64,000 nucleotides of DNA, taken from Ridgeia piscesae (taxonomy: Eukaryota; Annelida; Polychaeta; Sabellida; Siboglinidae). The DNA lies in assembly GCA_025642075.2 (NCBI GenBank), contig JAODUO010001337.1, positions 5,001 to 69,000 of the forward strand, in the 5' to 3' direction. The position numbers were made by a program, and so were the translations under genes. The notes under the pieces were generated by a model. That model did no database searches and had not been told where the DNA came from. It was given only the letters and a program-made list of their open reading frames with translations. Below are positions 56,267 through 64,000 of this stretch, one piece after another (positions within the stretch are counted from its first letter, which is position 1; each line of letters opens with the position of its first letter).

Positions 56267-57530
56267 GTAAGTGACACACCACGAGAGTTTTTAAACACGG
56301 TGCTGTTTACTGCTTATCTGCTACAGACCTTGTTTTATGTTCATGTCGTTAACATGTCCAACTTATCTTAATTTGTCATATAAATGTGTCTCTATATTAA
56401 CATGTTCATATTTTAATGAGTGAGAGGTTGCGGTTTTGTCCGATATAACTTGCATCTATCTACAATGTGACTGTGGTATGTGTAGGTCTATGTCACATTC
56501 GATGACGAAGAGTTGCTAGTCAACTGTCGTTCGACGGAGTAATAGGTCCACCATCGTATTGTGTTGTACATAGCTTGGGTCAACGGTAAAGGGATTCTTG
56601 TTATGCCTATGTACATTCAAGATGTACATTATCAAAACGATACATAAGTAATTCATCTGCAACAGATACTGTAAGTATTTCATCTGCAACAGATGTCTTG
56701 CATCTGTATGCATAATGTGGGTGCTATCTGCGCAAAAAAACTTATCAATAATTGTGTTTCCGCGATTCATTTTAAGAGGGCTGCCACGTGGATGATTAAA
56801 TATGCAACTCGAGTCTAATTAATACTGAGTGAACCACACAATGACCGGTGACTTTTAACACAGTGAAAGTGAACGTGTCGGATAGAACTGAAGTCTGACG
56901 ACCTGAACCGAATATTCATGAATGTACATATAGCATAAGCAAAGCCCAAATTAGAAACTCCGCGTAGGCCTACGTGTACAAGGAGTTTTTTCTCGATAAT
57001 ATTGTCATGGCTATAAGTGAATAATAAACACATTTGCAATGAAATGTAGACATGGAATTGCATGAAATAATTGTGTTAATACACGGGGTTAGTTCAAAAC
57101 TGCGTGCATTACAAAGAGTTCAACATTTTCAAAGAATCCCCATCTTTCCAGTGGTTGTATATTCGCTGCAGCTGTAATGCAACTAAAAAAAATACGAGCG
57201 TAATTGTATTTTGGAGCAATGTTTTCCCCCAGCTCTGACAGATCGTTAAGCTGGGTTATATATTATGTATCGCCACCGTACTAATTTGCTACCACAGGAC
57301 CAATACCAGAGTATTGTAATTTATGACAAATAACATGTATTGAACATCGCTTTCTAGTATTTGTAGTGTTGCACATTAATGATGTATTAGCTAGTACAAT
57401 TTCGTTTTTAAATGAACACATTTCAGTACACCATGTCACGATGTCGCCCTGCCATATTCCCGCGTGCCGAAGTCATGGAGTGTTTATATCGTGCGCATTT
57501 TAATAACATTTTAAGCAATAGATCCACCGT
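56267..57530. other. Intron 4, first part, nothing else assigned
   Basis: Open frames at 56516-56770 and 56815-57063 (minus) show no domain or splice support. Confidence 0.45.
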
Positions 57531-57536
57531 TGACCA

Positions 57537-57896
<360 letters not shown>

Positions 57897-58061
57897 TGTA
57901 ATATTCGTAAATTGACCGTTGCGCGATCGAAAAGGACTAATTATATACAAAACATTTAAAGCCAAGCAGCCGCTATTGAAAATTGCACTATAATGAAAGT
58001 CATTGCTTTGATACCAACTCTTTGAACACCCTTACTTCCGGTCGCGTCCAGTGGCAACACT

Positions 58062-58655
58062 AGTCTCGCTTAACCGACTGTCGGTCGGCTGCGTAAATAC
58101 GCCGAGAAGACAGTCTAGTGTTTCTGTCGGCTTTTGAATATTATCCGCGTGATGTAAACAATGCTGCCACCTCACGGATGCTGGTTAATCCTGCCGTAAT
58201 TTAATTTTTTATAAACAACCGCAAATTTGTATTTCTATTTATTTTTTGCTAATATAAGTTTAATTTATAATAGTTTTTATAATACACATTATTTGAAAAA
58301 AAAGTTATCCTTATTTAATTTGTATGCTATCCGTGTGGGGCTAACCAATGCTGCCACCTCAGGGATTCTGGTTAATCCTGCCGTAATTCTTATTTTATAA
58401 ACAACTGTAAATTTGAATTTGTACTTATTTCTGTGTTAATGTACGTTCTTTTCATACGATATAATGATCTTGTAAAAGTATATCGTTATTTTGATTTTAT
58501 TTCATAGTTGGCATGAGAGCCAATTAGCGTCTCTACCCTAATCTGGGGTAAGGCCGCCCTGGCGGTTATAAATGGAGAGTATTAGTTTCCCAGGCAGAGT
58601 TGAGGGGCTTAAAAGTGCTGCCACCTCACGGAGCCTGGGTAACCGAGGCTATGGC
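58062..58655. mobile_element. Non-autonomous TIR element, copy 2 (inverted), in intron 4
   Basis: This begins TAGTCTCGCTTAACCGAC and ends with the complement of TAGCCTCGGTTACCCAGG. The interior has a tandem duplication of about 200 bp, in which GCTGCCACCTCA, TGGTTAATCCTGCCGTAATT and TATAAACAAC each recur. It is related to 42293-42822. Flanks read TGGCAACA and TGGCAATA, a possible 8-bp target duplication with one mismatch. Confidence 0.6.
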
Positions 58656-58671
58656 AATAGGGCCTGCAAGT

Positions 58672-59370
58672 GGGTCACGATACATGGCGTGACTCCGCGC
58701 GACTGGAGCTTATTGGGGACTAAGCGAGACTAATTGGGGACTGGACACAATAATACTATTCTAACGATGGATGACAGTTGTAGCTTCCGGCTGATGAATA
58801 CTAGGAAAATCAGTTCATAAATATCTTGTGTTATACGTTTCTTATCTTAAATGTCAGATTTAATATTGAGTTTACCACACTATCATAGGCACGTAGCGAT
58901 TTACGTAGTGCAGATAATCGACACGATGCTAGGCTGTATGTGTCTTTTACGGGATTTGCGTTTTATATTGCTGTACGTTGTGGTTTCGATAAGCACTTAT
59001 ATCTGACAAGTTGTCTAAATGCCCATAATCATAACACATGTATACGTTTGGCCCAAACAGGTTGTATTGCGCGAAAACTGGCACTCTTCATTATTAGTCA
59101 AGATCGCCAAACACAAGTACTTGCCGCTATTGCCATGGCAACCACCATAATAATCGATTAAAATTCATGATTTCCGTGATCATTCCATTGCTTCTACTTG
59201 TAATAATCCTTCGGACAATATAACTGAAATACGCTATTTCGGGACAGTTCGATTATTACGACCAAAACAAAACAAAGTTATATATGTTAACATGAAGTAT
59301 ATGGACCTCCTGCCCCCAACTGCCCCCAGCCTCGTTTTCGCGCGCGAGACTTGCACGCCCTATACCAGTT
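58672..59370. repeat. Dispersed repeat, second copy, in intron 4
   Basis: This is homologous to 18935-19285 and interrupted by about 310 bp (58707-59018). It ends in the GCACGCCCTATACC area and is followed by ACAC/GTGCGTGC repeats at 59437-59520. Confidence 0.75.
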
Positions 59371-59436
59371 TTAAGTGCCTGTCGCTGTGTGCATTTCGAA
59401 ATGTTGACCGTCATCACTTTGCTGTCTTCAAAGACA

Positions 59437-59588
59437 CACACACACCAGCACACACGCGTGCGTGCGTGCATGCGTGCGTGTGTGCGTGCGTGCGTGCGTG
59501 CGTGTGTGCGTGTGTGTGTCAGCGTATCTGCTGGGTAAGTCAGCTGTAGCGCATGGTAAGTTAGACACAGCGCATAATAATAATTGTG

Positions 59589-59636
<48 letters not shown>

Positions 59637-59651
59637 TTATACTTATGTTAC

Positions 59652-59720
<69 letters not shown>

Positions 59721-59725
59721 TATGT
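59437..59725. repeat. Compound microsatellites: (ACAC/GTGC)n, (ATT)n, (TA)n
   Basis: A CACA/GTGCGTGC stretch at 59437-59520, ATT trinucleotides at about 59591-59637 and TA at about 59655-59725, all in the intron just before exon 5. Confidence 0.95.
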
Positions 59726-59784
59726 AAAATTTTATAAATAGAGGTCAGCTGGTCTTTCATAATCTTTCGCTTGGCATGTTACAG

Positions 59785-59883
59785 TCGCGAAGTGTAAGCT
59801 GAAATGCGCCAATTCTGGCGTGCTCAACAAAGATACCTGTTCTTGCACCTGCGCGCCAGGATGGGCGGGCAAAGACTGTTCTA
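59785..59883 (+). CDS. ShKT/EGF gene exon 5: EGF-like module 2
   Basis: This 99-bp phase 1-1 exon lies between TGTTACAG and GTAAGT. It reads VAKCKLKCANSGVLN ... CSCTCAPGWAGKDCS, with six cysteines and the CxCxPGWxG signature. Compared with modules 1 and 3 it has an additional N-terminal cysteine and an extra CxC step, so it is the most complete EGF of the three. Confidence 0.85.
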
Positions 59884-60072
59884 GTAAGTTCGAACTGTCT
59901 TGTCTTATTTATAGTTCAACCGTCATTATAATTCCACGAATCTTCACTCGATGGCGAAAGAAAGTGCTGATTAGAAATAATATGATTAGTCTAAAAACAA
60001 GGACACATTTGCGTAATATTTTCATCCCTCCACTATGGACAGGTTTAACAGTACACCGCATTGATCTGTAGC

Positions 60073-60488
60073 CGGGCGGGCGGGCGGGCGGGCGGGCGGG
60101 CGGGCGGGCGGGCGGGCGGGCGGGCGGGCGGGCGGGCGGGCGGGCGGGCGGGCGGGCGGGCGGGCGGGCGGGCGGGCGGGCGGACGGGCGGGCGGGCGGA
60201 CGGGCGGGCGGGCGGGCGGGCGGGCGGGCGGGCGGGCGGGCGGGCGGGCGGGCGGGCGGGCGGGCGGACGGACGGACGGACGGACGGACGGACGGACGGA
60301 CGGACGGACGGACGGACGGACGGACGGACGGACGGACGGACGGACGGACGGACGGACGGACGGACGGACGGACGGACGGACGGACGGACGGACGGACGGA
60401 CGGACGGACGGACGGACGGACGGACGGACGGACGGACGGACGGACGGACGGACGGACGGACGGACGGACGGACGGACGGACGGACGGA
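60073..60488. repeat. (CGGG)n passing in register into (CGGA)n, intron 5
   Basis: About 48 CGGG tetramers with three CGGA variants (near 60181, 60197 and the boundary at 60267) are followed by about 55 CGGA tetramers without CGGG. The 4-base register is kept across the switch. Antisense Pro-Ser-Val-Arg frames are shadows. Confidence 0.97.
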
Positions 60489-60495
60489 TGTGTCG

Positions 60496-60951
60496 GCTTA
60501 CATTTTTCCGATCGTTATAAACTTTCCAATTGACGTTTCTGCGGATGCGCGATAAACGTAAAACCACCAATGTGCAGCGAAACGACAAGGCATTTTTGGT
60601 ATAAATCCCACGGGCTGTTCGTTAACTCCCCTGAGATGATTACTGTGAAGAGTTGCTAAAAATGTCGTTCAATACAATAACATCTTACGTTTGTTTAAAT
60701 CACTGTCACGGATTATGGCGCACTACAGTCACGCGATTTACGCTTGTTATCAAAACATGCCTCAAAACTTGTTTGCCTCGTGTTAATTTGCGACAAATAA
60801 CTTTGTAGAGAGGTTGTATACATCCTAACGAACAACCCGTAGTATTTATACCATAAATGCATTCTTTCGCTGCAAATTAATGATTTTACATTTATCGCGC
60901 ATGCGCAGAAAAGTCAATCGGAACGTTTATAACGCCGGAAGAATGTAAGCG
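60496..60951. mobile_element. MITE with long terminal inverted repeats, copy 2, intron 5
   Basis: The ends are GCTTACATTTTTCCG and its complement ...GAATGTAAGC. Arms of about 150 bp include CGTTTCTGCGGATGCGCGAT, GCAGCGAAACGAC and GGGCTGTTCGTTA. The centre has CACTGTCACGGATTATGGCG. It is related to 19394-19825. It starts directly after the (CGGA)n array. Confidence 0.8.
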
Positions 60952-60991
60952 CTACCAACGGAAAACACTATAATAAACATATCAATACTTT

Positions 60992-60996
<5 letters not shown>

Positions 60997-61056
<60 letters not shown>
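60997..61056. repeat. (TA)n microsatellite, intron 5
   Basis: A TA run shortly after the MITE. Confidence 0.9.
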
Positions 61057-61061
<5 letters not shown>

Positions 61062-61144
61062 ATTTATTAGGTTAATATACATATGCATATGGTTGTGTGT
61101 GCGTGTGTGTGTCTTGTGCATATATAATATGACTCTTTGTGTAG

Positions 61145-61258
61145 CCGTATGCAGAGATGATGCTCAACACTGCAATGGGTACTTCTGGACGAAGGCCTGG
61201 TGCAATGATAAACATCAGAACGTGTTAGAACACTGCCCTCTCATGTGCCAACTCTGCG
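61145..61258 (+). CDS. ShKT/EGF gene exon 6: ShKT module 3
   Basis: This 114-bp phase 1-1 exon lies between TGTGTAG and GTTAGT. The module reads VCRDDAQHCNGYFWTKAWC ... HCPLMCQLC with six cysteines. The HCPLMCQLC end matches module 1 (SCPLMCGVC). The acceptor lacks a long pyrimidine tract, but phase and module boundaries agree exactly. Confidence 0.83.
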
Positions 61259-61614
61259 GTTAGTGATTAACTCCACTACAGTAGTTATTTTAGCGGAATT
61301 TACTAAAAATTAAATTATTATTTAATATGAAACTAGTTACATGTTTTGTATAATCCACATAATTTTTTTATTTGACTAACTGTTGTACTCACATTCCAAT
61401 AAAAAATAAATTGTAAATTGTATATTTAAGTATTTTGCGATATTGTATATTTTCCGCAAGAAGTTGTTTTGATCCGGAAATCGACTATGAACTCGCTATA
61501 TTGTTGTCATCTGTTCTGGTTAAAGTTATTTAATTTCGGCTGCCCAAATATTTACCTATCTACAATAATACATAGGTTTAAACTGCAGAAGGCACGCGTA
61601 GGATGTTTACGTTG

Positions 61615-61745
61615 ACACCACCCAGCATTACCATGTTTACAAATAAAATTGACGTATACCTCAGAAGGGCGGGATACACATAATTATATAAGCTCGCGAT
61701 AAGCCGATGAATTTCCTTGTCCACCTGCCATCTAGAGTTATCGGG
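61615..61745 (+). mobile_element. 5'-truncated CR1 LINE 3' tail in intron 6
   Basis: TTTACAAATAAAATTGACGT, then CAGAAGGGCGGGATACACAT and CTTGTCCACCTGCCATCTAG, match the end of the LINE at about 7770-7885 in the same orientation. Confidence 0.8.
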
Positions 61746-62004
61746 CCCTCGATGTTTTGGACAGATTCATTCTGGGTAATCATAACTAAGGTAAGTAGTC
61801 ATTACTGTTTGTTGGCCACTATTACTGTGGCGTTTGTTATTTCCAATGCGCTCCTGACAACATATAGGTTCCGTGACGTTCCTGCTAATAATTGCCAGCC
61901 TTCACGACATGCACGTAACGGAACAGACCATGTCACGTGATAAACCCCTTTCACTGCCTGTAGGTTGATCGATCTTAGTAACCTTCGTTTGGTTTATGTT
62001 TCAG

Positions 62005-62091
62005 TACCAGCCTGTGCCCATTCCGGAGTTTGGAGCGCGGTGAAGAAGTCGTGCCAGTGTCAAAAAGGGTGGACGGGCGCCGACTGCAGTA
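62005..62091 (+). CDS. ShKT/EGF gene exon 7: EGF-like module 3
   Basis: This 87-bp phase 1-1 exon lies between TGTTTCAG and GTACGT. It reads VPACAHSGVWS ... SCQCQKGWTGADCS with four cysteines, and is nearly a twin of exon 3, including the 15 or so intron bases before it (GGTTTATGTTTCAG). No stop follows in phase, so at least one more exon must lie downstream, either past the window or unrecognised. Confidence 0.83.
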
Positions 62092-62094
62092 GTA

Positions 62095-62500
62095 CGTTCT
62101 ATCTCGTTTACCTTATCTCTTAACTTAACTAATTGCATGAATATTTGCTTGACAACAACATAAAAAATGACTTCATACCGCAAAAAAACGAACCCCATTA
62201 CTTGGTGATTTCAACTATCCAAAGATTGATAGGAAAATTAAAGCGTGATTGTCTCTTTCTCCTCCGTCTAACATTTCAAAATCGGTGGTAAGCGTGCTTA
62301 TTTTTTATAACCATAAAATGTCTTAATAATGGAACTGGCTGAGCCGAGAATATGTAAACCAACGTCAAGTTAACGGAAACAGAATAAGGTAATTACATGA
62401 AAAGTGAAACTCCTCATCTCTACACTAAGGACAACAAACTAGCAACTAGTCTAACGGTAACACGCTTAAGTGTCGAAGTGACATTAATCAATGTCCATGA
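62095..62500. other. Intronic or intergenic DNA, nothing assigned
   Basis: Follows the exon 7 donor. No further ShKT or EGF exon was found to the window edge. Confidence 0.4.
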
Positions 62501-62501
62501 T

Positions 62502-62760
62502 TCAGTCACCATTCCACCCTCTAGGCCGTTGGCAGGTGCGTTTAGGTGCACCGGATGAGTCCGGAGGTTCGGCCGTATGATTCGCAGTTGGTGTAGTCGG
62601 ATGAACAACTATCGCTTCAGATGGTGGAGGCAGAGGGGGTAACGCAGGTTGTCCGTCAGCTACAACCTGACCGTGGCTGGCTGGTTCTGGCGACTCCGGT
62701 TCTGAGTCAGTAGAATAGTCAGAGCACATATATTGACCGCGAATGGGACCATCGGGCGGC
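62502..62760 (-). pseudogene. Possible retroelement polyprotein end, minus strand
   Basis: The minus-strand frame reads SDYSTDSEPESPEP, a Pro-rich stretch (PALPPLPPPSEAIV) and then PKRTCQRPRGW. Low-complexity acidic/Pro-rich sequence followed by a basic RPxxW end is seen at the C-terminus of some LTR-retrotransposon polyproteins, but it could equally be an unrelated exon. The frame begins inside the 55-bp repeat, so its N-terminal part is repeat-derived. Confidence 0.25.
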
Positions 62761-64000
62761 TTGTCGAGAAGGGCAGGTGTTAGTGTGTAGCGAGCGAATG
62801 GAACCATCGGGCGGCTTGTCGAGAAGGGCAGGTGTCAGTGTGTAGCGAGCGAATGGAACCATCGGGCGGCTTGTCGAGAAGGGCAGGTGTTAGTGTGTAG
62901 CGAGCGAATGGAACCATCGGGCGGCTTGTCGAGAAGGGCAGGTGTTAGTGTGTAGCGAGCGAATGGAACCATCGGGCGGCTTGTCGAGAAGGGCAGGTGT
63001 TAGTGTGTAGCGAGCGAATGGAACCATCGGGCGGCTTGTCGAGAAGGGCAGGTGTTAGTGTGTAGCGAGCGAATGGAACCATCGGGCGGCTTGTTGAGAA
63101 GGGCAGGTGTTAGTGTGTAGCGAGCGAATGGAACCATCGGGCGGCTTGTCGAGAAGGGCAGGTGTTAGTGTGTAGCGAGCGAATGGAATCATCGGGCGGC
63201 TTGTCGAGAAGGGCAGGTGTTAGTGTGTAGCGAGCGAATGGAACCATCGGGCGGCTTGTCGAGAAGGGCAGGTGTTAGTGTGTAGCGAGCGAATGGAACC
63301 ATCGGGCGGCTTGTCGAGAAGGGCAGGTGTTAGTGTGTAGCGAGCGAATGGAACCATCGGGCGGCTTGTCGAGAAGGGCAGGTGTTAGTGTGTAGCGAGC
63401 GAATGGAACCATCGGGCGGCTTGTCGAGAAGGGCAGGTGTTAGTGTGTAGCGAGCGAATGGAACCATCGGGCGGCTTGTCGAGAAGGGCAGGTGTTAGTG
63501 TGTAGCGAGCGAATGGAACCATCGGGCGGCTTGTTGAGAAGGGCAGGTGTTAGTTAGTGTGTAGCGAGCGAATGGAACCATCGGGCGGCTTGTTGAGAAG
63601 GGCAGGTGTTAGTTAGTGTGTAGCGAGCGAATGGAACCATCGGGCGGCTTGTCGAGAAGGGCAGGTATCAGTGTGTAGCGAGCGAATGGAACCATCGGGC
63701 GGCTTGTCGAGAAGGGCAGGTGTTAGTGTGTAGCGAGCCAATGGAACCATCGGGCGGCTTGTCGAGAAGGGCAGGTGTTAGTGTGTAGCGAGCCAATGGA
63801 ACCATCGGGCGGCTTGTCGAGAAGGGCAGGTGTTAGTGTGTAGCGAGCGAATGGAATCATCGGGCGGCTTGTCGAGAAGGGCAGGTGTCAGTGTGTAGCG
63901 AGCGAATGGAATCATCGGGCGGCTTGTCGAGAAGGGCAGGTGTTAGTGTGTAGCGAGCCAATGGAACCATCGGGCGGCTTGTCGAGAAGGGCAGATCGGG
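62748..64000. repeat. 55-bp tandem repeat, about 23 copies, open to the window edge
   Basis: The unit runs ACCATCGGGCGGCTTGTCGA, GAAGGGCAGGTGTTAGTGTG, TAGCGAGCGAATGGA. Copies are nearly identical. Rare variants include TTGTTGAG for TTGTCGAG, an extra TTAG in two neighbouring units near 63545-63615, GAGCCAATG for GAGCGAATG in three late units, and ATCATC for ACCATC. Confidence 0.95.

Noticed and set aside
60022..60588. 188- and 164-codon frames with Pro-Ser-Val-Arg or Gly-Arg-Thr-Asp repeats
   Set aside because: Translations of the CGGG/CGGA tetramer arrays; the 4-base period gives a repeated 4-residue peptide without stops by construction.

Overview
The window is nuclear DNA from an animal. 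It has spliced genes with GT-AG introns, signal peptides, EGF-like, ShKT and discoidin-like (F5/8 type C or fucolectin-like) extracellular modules, CR1-type LINEs, THAP/Kolobok-type DNA transposons and very long microsatellites. The mix suggests an aquatic invertebrate, perhaps a mollusc or another lophotrochozoan. I cannot name the species and the assignment is inference. Most of the window is AT-rich repeat and intron/intergenic DNA; most long open frames are microsatellite shadows.

Layout. 1-780 is a 28-bp minisatellite. 2.9-3.9 kb holds two candidate coding exons of an unrecognised gene. 4.6-7.9 kb is a broken CR1-type LINE with an SGNH/esterase-like part, an endonuclease and a reverse transcriptase. 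8.4-10.6 kb (minus), 21.9-23.8 kb (minus) and 39.35-41.45 kb (plus) are three copies (A, B, C) of one single-exon gene for a surface protein with two galactose-binding-like domains, a row of EGF repeats, a membrane segment and an acidic tail. C is intact, A is a pseudogene, and B is open but its membrane segment is disturbed. B and C are inverted to each other around a spacer of about 7.6 kb. The upstream side of B is split by a 5.4-kb TTAA-flanked transposon whose exact empty site survives in C. The spacer holds a fold-back element with arms over 1 kb, a LINE endonuclease fragment and a THAP domain split over two exons.

41.7-50 kb contains LINE remnants, a TIR element and a remarkable block of compound microsatellites. 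From 50.5 kb to at least 62.1 kb lies the main hidden gene: a signal-peptide exon followed by six small exons that encode alternating ShKT and EGF-like modules. All are bounded by phase-1 introns, and the gene probably runs off the right edge. Its introns carry a second TTAA transposon, (GT)n and (CGGG)n/(CGGA)n arrays, a long-TIR MITE and a CR1 tail. 62.75-64.0 kb is a 55-bp tandem repeat that continues to the edge.

The two gene systems (the discoidin/EGF surface proteins and the secreted ShKT/EGF protein) are both extracellular recognition or matrix-type proteins. No functional link between them can be shown from sequence alone.
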